Below, in pieces: positions 50,911 to 59,890 of a stretch of 64,000 nucleotides of DNA. The stretch's first letter is position 1. Each line of letters begins with the position of its first letter. The stretch lies in assembly GCA_035772405.1 (NCBI GenBank), contig JAYKKM010000428.1, forward strand, positions 6,660,001 to 6,724,000, written 5' to 3'. Below the pieces are notes generated by a model that saw nothing but the letters and a program-made list of their open reading frames with translations, had not been told where the DNA came from and ran no database searches. Position numbers and translations under genes: made by a program. This DNA comes from Chrysogorgia sp. JL179-B06. Its lineage: Eukaryota > Cnidaria > Anthozoa > Scleralcyonacea > Chrysogorgiidae.

Positions 50911-52150
50911 AGTATTGGATTGATTGCAGATCGTTGTTGATAAGGTTTACGAGTCCGTCGGAGAGTACGAATATTCTACACATGACGTTCGCTGTTGTGG
51001 CTTCTTTATTGATTTCCATCAATATTCCTGACTGAGTGTTCACAATCTTTTTTCCAGTTGCAACTCTAGCGTTGTCTTCGATAGACCTTAGGTCAACAAC
51101 CAAAGCGAAACCGTCTTTGTAAAACTTTTGGATAGTCATATGCTGGTCACGGTCGGCTAGTTTTTGTCCGAATAGTCTTTTCTCTTCTCCCCAGAGTCTT
51201 GATTTCGGTATTCCTTGACTGTAGACCATGTTCGGTACACCTTCAATAGTGAGTTTCACCGACTCTATATTTGGGTAGACGAACTCCTCGCTGTCAGTTC
51301 TTGTCTTATTTGTGAAGAGTAGAACGATAGCTTTCATTGATTTTCTCGGTAGGTTAATATTCTCGTTTACGAGTGTGGTTCCTTTGTCCCACTCCACAGT
51401 CTTCATTAGTGTGACGTGTTCATACGATAGAGATCTACCTGATGCGTATATAGATGATACTTCATCAGCAATCTCTTGACTCTCGATAGTTTCGTACTCC
51501 AACTCAAGGTTCTCCAACATATAGCCAGCCACAGCTGATCCAGATTGAGCCACCATAATATCAGACGCTTTAGGGAGTGTGATTATATACCTGAAGTTGT
51601 TGTTCATGTTGTATGGTGCGTATAGACCGTGATCTTCTAGAATCTTGTCGATTTGAACCTTTTGTTTGGTGTTATTGATAGAGAACATCAGACCATCGCT
51701 AACTTTTTGCACGTCTCCACTGGCTGCACCACTGTCGTCCTTTGAGATTAGCTTTCGAAGGTTCTCGTTTGCTATACCGTATTCGACCATCTGGTCTCGC
51801 TCACTGTTAGATTTCCAGAGGTCTTTGTACGTACCGATGACGCTTTCACCACTATTGTCGTACACAGTCTCACCTGCTAGTTTTACCACCAGTCTATCAA
51901 GTAGTAGTCTCGAAAGGTTGTTAAGAAACCATGATTTCACGTTCGAACTTTTAAAGTCGAATAGAATATGGAGACTGGAGGGTACCAAGCAAGTGTTACC
52001 TTTTGTTTTCGGGATATCGATGTATAACTCCTCCCCTGGATTGGCTTTGTTGGGGTTTAGCGTTACAACATGACGGGTTCTTGTGCCTTTGATAGCAGAT
52101 ATTTCACGACGTCTATACCCAGGAAGCAACTCTTTTTCACTAGTATTCAT
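50909..52150 (-). CDS. Probable major capsid protein (Element 2)
   Basis: 413 residues, colinear with the Element 1 protein from ITLNPNK through SLSYEHVTLMKTVEWDKGTT to the common end NNDLQSIQY. The very high conservation over the full length, unlike the small membrane proteins, fits a capsid lattice protein. The fold assignment is inferred. Confidence 0.65.
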   Translation of the reverse strand: MNTSEKELLPGYRRREISAIKGTRTRHVVTLNPNKANPGEELYIDIPKTKGNTCLVPSSLHILFDFKSSNVKSWFLNNLSRLLLDRLVVKLAGETVYDNSGESVIGTYKDLWKSNSERDQMVEYGIANENLRKLISKDDSGAASGDVQKVSDGLMFSINNTKQKVQIDKILEDHGLYAPYNMNNNFRYIITLPKASDIMVAQSGSAVAGYMLENLELEYETIESQEIADEVSSIYASGRSLSYEHVTLMKTVEWDKGTTLVNENINLPRKSMKAIVLLFTNKTRTDSEEFVYPNIESVKLTIEGVPNMVYSQGIPKSRLWGEEKRLFGQKLADRDQHMTIQKFYKDGFALVVDLRSIEDNARVATGKKIVNTQSGILMEINKEATTANVMCRIFVLSDGLVNLINNDLQSIQY

Positions 52151-52174
52151 ACTATATACTATAACACATGTTTT
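52151..52174 (-). promoter_or_regulatory. Promoter-like motif before the capsid gene
   Basis: Minus strand AAAACATGTGTTATAGTATA then 'tagt' and the ATG. It fills the whole 22-base gap and overlaps the stop of the preceding gene. Confidence 0.75.
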
Positions 52175-53459
52175 ATTTCCTCTGTTTGTACTGATCGTAG
52201 ACGAACCAAGCTAGTGCTATCGCTAGGATCCATAGATTAGATGCTAACCAAGATATACCTGCAGCTCCCCACTTTAACACGGTCGCCACCGTGTTTAGCA
52301 GTCCAGACAGTAGAGGGCCAGCCTTTGTGGCTAGATTAGCTATAGCTTTTCCTAGTTTTCCAAGTGCTTGACCACCTTTGAAGACAACGCTTCTAGCGGA
52401 TATTATAATTGTAGTGATAAAAGAGGCTATGGTTATTCCTAAAGCTGAAGCACCCAACCAGTTTTCCTTAAACCACTCCTTTATTTTTTGCAACCGAGTG
52501 ACGTCCTCTTCTTGTTGCTCTCTCACTTCCTCCAATTCTCTCTGTCTAAGTGTTCCGTCTCTCGCTTCTCTTAAACCAATTATTCTTTCTTCAAGTTCAA
52601 TTACCTCTATAGAGTCATCACTATTGTCTCTCTCTTCAAGTGTTGTGTCTATAGCGTCCTGAAAGTAGTTGGCTTGAATTTGTAGAGCGCCGTTGTCACC
52701 AATTCTTGATTGTGGATCTATAGTGTTTGATGAGTTTATCACACCTTGATACGCTCGATTTTCTTCATCAGTCATCCCTTTTATGTATGGGACGTCAGAA
52801 GTTGTGTCTACCATTGACATGCCTTCAACGGTTGCGTCTCTATCGTATTGCTCACTCACGATATCACTCATCAATTTTTTAAATTGTGTGACTGCCTCTT
52901 GCGATACATTAGCGTCATTATATTGTAGAACACCGGCAGCGTCACGTTTTAGTACTATTTGTGGTGCGCCTCGTTTATTTCTACTTGTTATTGGCTTAAA
53001 AGTTATGTTGTTGTTCTTAGTCCTACTAACAAGTAATCGTAACTCAATCACCTTATGAGTGTGTGGGTTAAACCTGAAACCATCCTTATTAAACTCTCTA
53101 CTAATAAAGTCTTCGATAGATGGTGTTACGTCGTTTATAGGTCGGTTAGTTGTGTATATAAACCGAGCCTCAGGGGCTGATCTACTCCTTTGATCCTTTC
53201 TAGTTATTGTTACTGTCTTACCATCATCACTGTCTATAAAAGATGTCTCTGCTTTTCTTTCACCACGTAAACGATCAATATACTTCATCCTAACCTTAAC
53301 AACTTCCAGCTTATCAGGGTCGTCGTTGCTTAGGAGATCCAGTCTCTCTTTGGCGAGTGTATCATACTCGTTGTCCAAGGCGGTGTCACTAATATCATTA
53401 TATTTTGAGTACTCGTCACGATCTTGCATTTCAATGTCATCGAACCCTCCTTCAGCCAT
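52173..53459 (-). CDS. Virion-associated membrane protein candidate (Element 2)
   Basis: 428 residues: acidic N-terminus MAEGGFDDIEMQ, a charged middle region, the IDPQSRIGDNGALQ block, a basic helix, and hydrophobic C-terminal segments (LGITIASFITTIIISA, GPLLSGLLNTVATVLKWGA, WLASNLWILAIALAWFVYDQ). It is single-copy here; Element 1 has two diverged copies. Confidence 0.75.
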   Translation of the reverse strand: MAEGGFDDIEMQDRDEYSKYNDISDTALDNEYDTLAKERLDLLSNDDPDKLEVVKVRMKYIDRLRGERKAETSFIDSDDGKTVTITRKDQRSRSAPEARFIYTTNRPINDVTPSIEDFISREFNKDGFRFNPHTHKVIELRLLVSRTKNNNITFKPITSRNKRGAPQIVLKRDAAGVLQYNDANVSQEAVTQFKKLMSDIVSEQYDRDATVEGMSMVDTTSDVPYIKGMTDEENRAYQGVINSSNTIDPQSRIGDNGALQIQANYFQDAIDTTLEERDNSDDSIEVIELEERIIGLREARDGTLRQRELEEVREQQEEDVTRLQKIKEWFKENWLGASALGITIASFITTIIISARSVVFKGGQALGKLGKAIANLATKAGPLLSGLLNTVATVLKWGAAGISWLASNLWILAIALAWFVYDQYKQRK

Positions 53460-53480
53460 TTATATACTACTCAATGTTTT
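53460..53480 (-). promoter_or_regulatory. Promoter-like motif inside the integrase coding end
   Basis: Minus strand AAAACATTGAGTAGTATATA, whose first part encodes the last residues and stop of the integrase. Confidence 0.7.
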
Positions 53481-54546
53481 GAATATCACTCTCTGGTATC
53501 CACGAATTATGTTTACTGTCGTAGCCAAGCCACTTAACCAAAGCCATCTTCTTACCTCCCACCTTCTTTCTCTTCACTATCTTCTCAACTTTATATACAT
53601 CGTCTTTCTTATCAACAGCTGACAACTCTTCCTCGTAAAACTTTCCGATGATGGGTTCCCCTTCATGGTCCTCTATCTCGTACACGGTAGGGTCACCACG
53701 CATGACTTTTGTCACTTTGAATAGTTCCTCAGTGAAGTTAGCCTCGTATCCTTTCGCGAATATGCTCTTGTACTTTGATATCCTGACAGTCTCACCTACT
53801 TTAAACTTTGGTAGTGGGTATTCACCGAAATGGTGTCCAAACAACGTCGTCCATACTTCGTTTTCGTTTTTCTTGCTCACGTCTTTAGGTTTCGTTAGAA
53901 TAGTACTGTGTTTGGTATTATTGTAATTTTCAACGAGTTGGTCTAAAATGTCAATCCACTTGTATGTTCCTTTACTGTAGAAGTACTTCCACATAGACGT
54001 CTTAAGTGTTCTGTTAAACCGTTCTACGACTGCTGCCTTTTTATCAGAGTTTGTGCTAAAGTATTTCACGTCGTGTTTCTCCAACAGATCCTTCACACCA
54101 ACGTTGTAGAATTCCTTACCATCGTCAAACTGAACCAGCTTTGGATACTCGCCAAATCTAACCTTAGCCTTCTCTAGTAACTCTGTTACAGCCTTAGTCA
54201 TGTTTTTCGTGTCTTTCCTGTAGACAGGTATGGTAAACGCGTACCTACTAAGGATCTCAGTGGCTGTTAGTATCCAGTAGTACCCGTTGTTCTTGTGTTT
54301 GTACTTGCCCATATCAACCAAGTCCATCTGTATCTGCTCACCCAGATAGTCAACAAACGTTTGTCTAAACTTGTGTTTCTTAACAACTGGTTTGTACCTG
54401 GTGTACGTGTCTTGAGATTTTAACCAGTCCTTTATCTTTGCCCTACTAACACTTAGTCCATCTTCTTGTGCCTTTTGGTATAGCCTCTCAGCGGACTGGT
54501 AACCAGTTGACGGATTATAGTAAATACCTCTTAGTTCTTGCTCCAT
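53467..54546 (-). CDS. Chromodomain integrase, retrovirus-like DDE family (Element 2)
   Basis: About 359 residues from ATG 54,546 (MEQELRGIYY). Core acids lie in IQMDLVDM, QFDDGKEF and VERFNRTLK. The chromodomain runs from VYKVEKIVKRKK to WLGYDSKHNSWIPESDI. Close homologue of the Element 1 integrase with all catalytic residues. Confidence 0.92.
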   Translation of the reverse strand: MEQELRGIYYNPSTGYQSAERLYQKAQEDGLSVSRAKIKDWLKSQDTYTRYKPVVKKHKFRQTFVDYLGEQIQMDLVDMGKYKHKNNGYYWILTATEILSRYAFTIPVYRKDTKNMTKAVTELLEKAKVRFGEYPKLVQFDDGKEFYNVGVKDLLEKHDVKYFSTNSDKKAAVVERFNRTLKTSMWKYFYSKGTYKWIDILDQLVENYNNTKHSTILTKPKDVSKKNENEVWTTLFGHHFGEYPLPKFKVGETVRISKYKSIFAKGYEANFTEELFKVTKVMRGDPTVYEIEDHEGEPIIGKFYEEELSAVDKKDDVYKVEKIVKRKKVGGKKMALVKWLGYDSKHNSWIPESDIQNIE

Positions 54547-54551
54547 ATACA

Positions 54552-55196
54552 CTACGTGATGTGTAAATCTAACAGCACCTCGCCAACGCTAATACTGTTA
54601 TCGTCCTGGTCTGTTATCTTAAACTCTAGTTGGTTGATGACTCCTTTGTTTATTGGGATTTTCGACCCAACACCAAAATGTTGTACAGAACCCTTAAGTG
54701 TCTGTGTGCTAGTTATTGGCAGTACTGCGATACAACCACTTGTGTTACCATTAACTATGTTATTAGATCTGTCCACGATACTAGACGTTACTTGTATGTA
54801 TTTCAGTCCTCTGTTAACGTTAACAACGTTGGGACTGGTTTTTGTGGTGGCTATTGTAGTGTTTTCGTCAAACCCTAAGAGTTGTCCAAATTTAAACAGT
54901 TCTATTTGTTGGTCAGTTGTTATCGTACACGTCGAGTCGTATCTGTTAGCTACTAACTTGACGTCTCCTAACTCTTTCAAGTCGTCGGCGATCATTTTAA
55001 AGGTGTGGTACCCAGGACTAAAAACGTGATTATTACTGTTGTAAGTTATCTTGTCGTTAGCTGTGGTTACGTTAACGTAGTCCCAAAAGATGGTTGCCTT
55101 CTCAACTAGTAAGTGAGGGTCTGAGTTAGTTGCTAGAGTTGACTCTGGTAGGTCTACAGTTTTCGTTGAACCACTAATCAATACTACCACTCTCAT
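54552..55196 (-). CDS. Penton-like minor capsid protein (Element 2)
   Basis: 214 residues from MRVVVLISGS. Beta-rich; HLLVEKATIFWDYVNV, FGQLLGFDENT and VNVNRGLKYIQVTSS match both Element 1 paralogues. There is no N-terminal MSLxYG tag. Its place beside the integrase and its composition suggest a single jelly-roll penton or minor capsid role; homology to known pentons is not proven. Confidence 0.6.
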   Translation of the reverse strand: MRVVVLISGSTKTVDLPESTLATNSDPHLLVEKATIFWDYVNVTTANDKITYNSNNHVFSPGYHTFKMIADDLKELGDVKLVANRYDSTCTITTDQQIELFKFGQLLGFDENTTIATTKTSPNVVNVNRGLKYIQVTSSIVDRSNNIVNGNTSGCIAVLPITSTQTLKGSVQHFGVGSKIPINKGVINQLEFKITDQDDNSISVGEVLLDLHIT

Positions 55197-55213
55197 ATAA
55201 CGTACGGTATGTT
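55197..55213. promoter_or_regulatory. 17-bp divergent promoter region (Element 2)
   Basis: 'ataacgtacggtatgtt' separates the ATGs of the two divergent blocks. It reads as a partial palindrome, so each strand shows a TATA-like motif. Confidence 0.65.
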
Positions 55214-56857
55214 ATGATGGATGCGTTCAAAAGAAAGTATCCTTATGCTGACAAGAATAGGTTTTTTCTTGATGTTGACGACAATATGCATATACATATA
55301 TTCTTCGTGACGAAAACTAATATTGGTGACATTAGTATAGAATCGAGTAGGTTTAAGAGTGACCCGGAGTATACTAAGTATCTAACTATAAACAAACCAG
55401 TGGAGACGTTAAACAAACCAGTGGACTTCGAGACGTTGATCAGACGTTATTATGGTGAGAACTATGACAAGGCGACTAAGAACTCGAGAGACGCTATCAA
55501 GAAGGCCAAGTTGGACTTCGTAAAAAAGTATCCTTACGCCACACTGACCAAGTTTTGTTTCGAGCCTATCCAAACACGACAAGGTGACGTGACAAGGGTC
55601 GATGTCTACTTCGTCAACAACGACATATTGTCGACTAATATTACCAACGCTATATTTAAAAATGACAAGAGTATGTGGAAGTGGCTGCACAATAGCAAGT
55701 TCCCAATAATATGGCTCTCTGGTGGAACTATCCAACCACTATCAAAAGGTCGCAAGAACCATTGGGGACTTTGGGATGGCTATCCAACGGAAAACGTGTT
55801 GAACTATCCAGTGAACAACTTTAGAATCTTCGTTAATCAGAAGAGCTACTTTCTCTCAAAGCTACCAATCTTACAAATAGTCACGTCAAAGACAAAGTCA
55901 AAGTGGGACGACAACGAGAGCTACTATAGGGTTGTGTTTGCAACGTATTGTGCAAGTTTCTGTTGCGGAGTGTCGTCGCAACACTTGTCACCCTCACAAG
56001 AAGTCCACCCTGTTATCACAAGTGTGATGAGGTTCCATCTGTACTTTACTGTTAGAAGACTTCTAAGAAGGATGGAAGGTGGTGAGAGTATGAGATCGAT
56101 AAGTAGAGAGTTTGACGCTGGAGAATTGTATGGTAAAACAGACAAGATCCCTAGAAAACATTACTACCACGGTAAAGTTCTTGCTGATGGTACAACAGGT
56201 GAGGAGAGAGTCTTCACGATTAACGACGTTAAGAACGACTACAAACGATACGTTCCTCTGGTGTCGAACGGTCTCACCAACATTGGGCGACAATATCTAA
56301 ATCAGTCTATAGAGGCCTTCGTTTACTCTACACTTGGCGCACAAGCGAGGACGCGTGTGTCAGTCGTTGGTGGTTCTGCAGGCAGTCTAGAGACTCAACA
56401 AGAGTTTAGAAAGCTGGTGGAGGATAGCGTTATAAACTATGACGTGTCAACGTGGATTCTCAACATGAACAAGTCGATTAGAGACACTAACGTTGTCCAA
56501 AATCTAGCACTATCACCGTCTACATGGTTAACGCCAAGTAACGTGGTAATCCTCAAAAACAAAATCGCTGGGTACAACAACCTGCTAAAGACTGCTACAC
56601 AGAGTATGAAGTTTGGAGTAAATAGTGGGCTAAACTACGCACCAACGATGGAGGTTAAGAAAGTTCACCAGGAAGGTGGAGAGCACCTGGAGACACTCGA
56701 CAAGCCACCAAAGGTGGCACATCGCATGGCAACACCAAATGTGACACACCAAGAATATCGTCTGGAGGTGACACGAGATAGCAACGCGACAGAGTTGTGG
56801 CTAGTTCTAGGGGCTTCCGCTGTGTCTGGCTATTTAGTGAGCAAATATGTGTTATAA
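55214..56857 (+). CDS. Conserved element protein of unknown function (Element 2)
   Basis: 547 residues in one frame. Residues ~1-60 (AFKRKYPYADKNRFFLDVDD) look like a second copy of the module at ~100-160 (DFVKKYPYATLTKFCFE). The conserved blocks NHWGLWDGYPTENVLNYPVN and ATYCASFCCGVSSQHL follow, then a helical region and a C-terminal hydrophobic helix (LWLVLGASAVSGYLVSKYVL). An H-W followed by a cysteine-rich C-A-S-F-C-C-G might hint at a cysteine protease, but this is speculative. Confidence 0.75.
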   Translation: MMDAFKRKYPYADKNRFFLDVDDNMHIHIFFVTKTNIGDISIESSRFKSDPEYTKYLTINKPVETLNKPVDFETLIRRYYGENYDKATKNSRDAIKKAKLDFVKKYPYATLTKFCFEPIQTRQGDVTRVDVYFVNNDILSTNITNAIFKNDKSMWKWLHNSKFPIIWLSGGTIQPLSKGRKNHWGLWDGYPTENVLNYPVNNFRIFVNQKSYFLSKLPILQIVTSKTKSKWDDNESYYRVVFATYCASFCCGVSSQHLSPSQEVHPVITSVMRFHLYFTVRRLLRRMEGGESMRSISREFDAGELYGKTDKIPRKHYYHGKVLADGTTGEERVFTINDVKNDYKRYVPLVSNGLTNIGRQYLNQSIEAFVYSTLGAQARTRVSVVGGSAGSLETQQEFRKLVEDSVINYDVSTWILNMNKSIRDTNVVQNLALSPSTWLTPSNVVILKNKIAGYNNLLKTATQSMKFGVNSGLNYAPTMEVKKVHQEGGEHLETLDKPPKVAHRMATPNVTHQEYRLEVTRDSNATELWLVLGASAVSGYLVSKYVL

Positions 56858-56861
56858 CATA

Positions 56862-57815
56862 ATGAGTCTAAGTTATGGATTTGAGGACAGAGACTACGAG
56901 AGCGACAAAATATTAAGAAGAGCGAAGAGACATCTAGACAATGACCCTAAACTAAGCGTGAGCGGTGGGAGGATGTCTGGAGATATAGATATGGCGCTCA
57001 GGGCACTAAAAAACATAGCAGATCCAGTCGATGATTTGGACGCTATCAGTAAAAAAGTGTTGGAGTCTGTGTACTTATCACAATACTTTAAAGTGCAGTC
57101 CTATAACGTTCTACTCGATTTTAACATCACAAAGCACACCGCGAACGCAGACATGACGCAGTTTTACCACAGTGGGACAAATAAAGTGAAAGACATTGGA
57201 AACACACTAGTGCAAAGTATTCAATCCTATGGTCCTATTATTGGTACTGACAGTGGTCATAGCTTCCTATCCCCTACAATAACTCAATATCAACTAGAGG
57301 TTGGAATGCACTTTAACTGTCCACGTATGCAGTACTGTGACATATCCGTTTTCGTGGTATCGAGGTTAGCCAAGAGGGTGTCTACAGCAGATTGGGAGGC
57401 GATTATCTCAAACGATGATGGTTCTTGGGACAAGTTCATCGGATATAAAGGTGGTACAACTGATAAGTTGTCGTTTGGTGGTGGCCTCCCAGCAAAGGAG
57501 TACACGTGTACAATACCAAATAGTATCGACACCACTAAGAGACACATGATATCAATACATTGGCAGATGGGTAACTCGCATGTTAGAGTCAACAACATAA
57601 GGTCGACAGACTCAGACTTCACAGCTAACTACAACGAGATAGGGTATCCCTATGGAACAATATTTGCAATACATCGACCAAAATCGTTGCTCGCACCCTA
57701 CGCGTACCCGTCTCTGATAGAGTTCTACGGTATGAAGATAGTCTCTGGCTACATGACGAACCGAGACGTGCTAGTAGTTGGTGGGAAGATGATGGATGAG
57801 TATAATATAAAGTAA
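56862..57815 (+). CDS. Fibre-like attachment protein candidate (Element 2)
   Basis: 317 residues from ATG 56,862 (MSLSYGFED), five codons inside the longest frame and directly after a promoter-like motif. A basic helix, the phage-fibre-like GGRMSGDIDMALRALKNIAD block and the beta-sandwich C-terminus (NDDGSWDKFIGY, MISIHWQMGNSHVRVNN, YGMKIVSGYMTNRD) align with Element 1. A lectin-like receptor-binding role is inferred. Confidence 0.6.
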   Translation: MSLSYGFEDRDYESDKILRRAKRHLDNDPKLSVSGGRMSGDIDMALRALKNIADPVDDLDAISKKVLESVYLSQYFKVQSYNVLLDFNITKHTANADMTQFYHSGTNKVKDIGNTLVQSIQSYGPIIGTDSGHSFLSPTITQYQLEVGMHFNCPRMQYCDISVFVVSRLAKRVSTADWEAIISNDDGSWDKFIGYKGGTTDKLSFGGGLPAKEYTCTIPNSIDTTKRHMISIHWQMGNSHVRVNNIRSTDSDFTANYNEIGYPYGTIFAIHRPKSLLAPYAYPSLIEFYGMKIVSGYMTNRDVLVVGGKMMDEYNIK

Positions 57816-57820
57816 GATAT

Positions 57821-58363
57821 ATGAAGAAGAAGTCAGTTATTGTTTTCAATCACATATCAAAGGACATATCAGAGGAGGAGACACTAGAGCTCAAACGCTT
57901 GTACGCGTACTACCACAAGCTAGAAGCCTGTTACAAATGGAAATATAAGAGGTTGAAGAAAATTAAACTATCGTTGAACATGACTAGCATAGGGTTAACA
58001 ACAGTAGGGGTTGTAGCTGGATCGGTAACTGTTAACCCTATAATTATTGCTTGTATTAGTGGTCCTGGCGTGGTCATTCAAGGCTACTTGGCTAAGTCCA
58101 ATCTGACGAGTAGAGTGGAGCACTGTAAGTTCGCACACACTAGCTATAAAAAGATACTGACACAACTAAGATCGTATCTTAGAGGTCTTCCTTACAACGA
58201 GTCAATGTTCCTTTCAGACGTTAAAGTGTTGGACGATAATGTGACTGACTTATGCCCACCAATCAACGGAATGGTGAAAAGGTACAATAAAGTATACGAG
58301 ACACAAGGGGGGTCCGGTTCCGACCTCCCTTTAGACACAGGTCTACACATAAAAGACGCATAA
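57821..58363 (+). CDS. Membrane protein with hydrophobic hairpin (Element 2)
   Basis: 180 residues. A basic N-terminal half is followed by two close hydrophobic helices (TSIGLTTVGVVAGSVTVNPI, IIACISGPGVVIQGYL) and a soluble tail. Residues near 168-176 (GGSGSDLPLD) are encoded by an inserted palindrome. It sits where Element 1 has the myristoylated and arginine-rich genes. Confidence 0.7.
   Translation: MKKKSVIVFNHISKDISEEETLELKRLYAYYHKLEACYKWKYKRLKKIKLSLNMTSIGLTTVGVVAGSVTVNPIIIACISGPGVVIQGYLAKSNLTSRVEHCKFAHTSYKKILTQLRSYLRGLPYNESMFLSDVKVLDDNVTDLCPPINGMVKRYNKVYETQGGSGSDLPLDTGLHIKDA
58305..58331 (+). repeat. In-frame palindromic cassette 1
   Basis: AAGGGGGGTC, a seven-base loop, then GACCTCCCTT: a 10-bp stem with one G-T pair. 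Lies in the 180-residue gene. Confidence 0.65.
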
Positions 58364-58377
58364 AAGACGACGAAAAC

Positions 58378-58400
58378 TGAGGTCCCAGAATGGGACCTCA
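58378..58400. terminator. Perfect 10-bp stem-loop between genes
   Basis: TGAGGTCCCA, loop GAA, TGGGACCTCA, located between two rightward genes. It may end the upstream transcript. Confidence 0.5.
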
Positions 58401-58435
58401 GAGTCACTTATAATATTACACACAGTGTATTATAT

Positions 58436-59242
58436 ATGACGAGCCTTGTCAAAAATTTCAGTTTTGAGAACAATTCAGTCACGACTATTAGAGACGGAGA
58501 CAACATATGGTTCCATGGAAAAGAAGTCGCTAAGGCACTAGGGTATAAAAACGCGAAGTGGGCTATCAGTGTACACGTTGACGATATATATAAGGTCAAA
58601 CGAGACGTGTTTGAAGGGGGGCGTGATTCGCGCCCCCCTTTAAATTTGCAACCAAACATGATACTCATATCGGAGCCAGGAGTTTACTCTCTAGTCTTCT
58701 CGTCGAAACTTGAGTCAGCCAAGAAGTTTCAAAAATGGGTATTCACAGAAGTCCTACCGTCTATTAGAAAGACGGGTCAGTACACACAATGCAACCAGTT
58801 ATCAATAATGAACGAGACAGACTTGCATTATAATATAGTTAAATATATTAGGGAGTATCATCCAACAATAGTCATCCCAGGGTTGGGAGAGTACCAAGAC
58901 ACGTCTACTAAAAGAATAGACGGATGGAAGAAGGGTTACAGTGGCGGACAACCAGATTTGATAGTTCCGCAACTACATAAGAGATACAATGGATTTGCTA
59001 TAGAGCTCAAAACACCGAAAGGTAATGGGGTTATTAGGAATAACCAGATGAGGGTATTAAGAAGACTAAGATCACAAGGGTACAACACATTATTATCCTC
59101 AGACCAACATGAGATAATACATTTCATAGAGACATATATGAGAGACTCCAGGGTTCTGTGTGAGTATTGTAATAGAAGATTTAAGAGTGAAACCACACTG
59201 TCTAATCACCAAAGATACTTTCACAGAATACTCTATCTGTGA
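58436..59242 (+). CDS. BRO-N / VRR-NUC / C2H2 protein (Element 2)
   Basis: 268 residues. BRO-N domain (WFHGKEVAKALGY, EPGVYSLVFSSKLESAKKFQ, WVFTEVLPSIRKT), VRR-NUC-like core (GGQPDLIVP, FAIELKTPKGNG, Q of NNQMR) and a C-terminal C2H2 finger (CEYCNRRF...HQRYFH). Same architecture as the Element 1 protein. An in-frame palindrome adds about ten residues (EGGRDSRPPLN) within BRO-N. The motif 'cacagtgtattatat' abuts the ATG. Confidence 0.8.
   Translation: MTSLVKNFSFENNSVTTIRDGDNIWFHGKEVAKALGYKNAKWAISVHVDDIYKVKRDVFEGGRDSRPPLNLQPNMILISEPGVYSLVFSSKLESAKKFQKWVFTEVLPSIRKTGQYTQCNQLSIMNETDLHYNIVKYIREYHPTIVIPGLGEYQDTSTKRIDGWKKGYSGGQPDLIVPQLHKRYNGFAIELKTPKGNGVIRNNQMRVLRRLRSQGYNTLLSSDQHEIIHFIETYMRDSRVLCEYCNRRFKSETTLSNHQRYFHRILYL
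58614..58640 (+). repeat. In-frame palindromic cassette 2
   Basis: AAGGGGGGCG, loop TGATTCG, CGCCCCCCTT: a perfect 10-bp stem inside the BRO-N coding region, absent from Element 1. Confidence 0.75.
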
Positions 59243-59305
59243 TACGACCTGTTAGACGACCTGTTAGATGATCTGCGAGATGACTGTGAGATGGTCTGTG
59301 ACGAG
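59235..59305. promoter_or_regulatory. Iteron array upstream of the 99-residue gene (Element 2)
   Basis: About six imperfect copies of CTGTGAGA / CTGTTAGA spaced 11-12 bases. Same position and similar word as 33,402-33,454 in Element 1; the first copy includes the BRO gene stop. Confidence 0.6.
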
Positions 59306-59323
59306 ATATCACGTATGGTATAG

Positions 59324-59623
59324 ATGACTGACAACGAGTCCGTACCCATTATAACGTCGACAACAAAGGTCAAAGACCCTAAGAGAGTAGAGGCAGGCAA
59401 ACGCTTGGCTGCTATATCTAAAGCAGCCAAAGAGAGGAAGATGAGAGAGAGAGTGATAAGTGAGGACGATAGTTTTAACTACGGATACGTCATAGGCACT
59501 ATAGGAGTGGTAATAGCCGCTAGCTCACTGTATTACACGATGAGACAAGACAAACAAGTAGTTACCGAAGAGCCTAAGACCGTTGTTATAAAACCATCAC
59601 GTAAACTCGACAGCCTCGATTAA
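59324..59623 (+). CDS. Small single-pass membrane protein (Element 2)
   Basis: 99 residues. KVKDPKRVEAGKRLAAISKA, then one transmembrane helix (YGYVIGTIGVVIAASSLYYT). Homologue of 33,481-33,825. 'atatcacgtatggtatag' precedes the ATG. Confidence 0.78.
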   Translation: MTDNESVPIITSTTKVKDPKRVEAGKRLAAISKAAKERKMRERVISEDDSFNYGYVIGTIGVVIAASSLYYTMRQDKQVVTEEPKTVVIKPSRKLDSLD

Positions 59624-59640
59624 AACATATCGTATAATAT
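59622..59640 (+). promoter_or_regulatory. Promoter-like motif before the 77-residue gene
   Basis: AAAACATATCGTATAATAT ends directly at the ATG at 59,641; the best example of the motif. Confidence 0.8.
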
Positions 59641-59874
59641 ATGGCATCAATAGATAGAAAAGAACTGATGAACGAGCTATACGACGCAGCCCTCGTGACT
59701 GCTGGAGCCGTAGCCGTGTCAATGGCATCAAAGAAAGTACTAAAAGAACCGTTGGGTACCCCCGAATCAGTGAAGGGCACCCTAAAGTTAGCGACTGCTG
59801 TAGGTGTCTCAACGCTACTTATCAAGTGGGCACAGAGTAAGAAATACTTACCTGTAGACCCGTTCTCAAAATAA
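59641..59874 (+). CDS. Small membrane protein (Element 2)
   Basis: 77 residues. MASIDRKELMNELYDAALVT, then KEPLGTPESVKGTLKLATAV and the common end PVDPFSK. Close homologue of 33,849-34,085, so it is a core component; role unknown. Confidence 0.78.
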   Translation: MASIDRKELMNELYDAALVTAGAVAVSMASKKVLKEPLGTPESVKGTLKLATAVGVSTLLIKWAQSKKYLPVDPFSK

Positions 59875-59890
59875 TATAGCGTAATATATA
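59869..59890 (+). promoter_or_regulatory. Promoter-like motif before the coiled-coil gene
   Basis: 'aataatatagcgtaatata' directly before ATG 59,891, overlapping the preceding stop codon. Confidence 0.6.
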
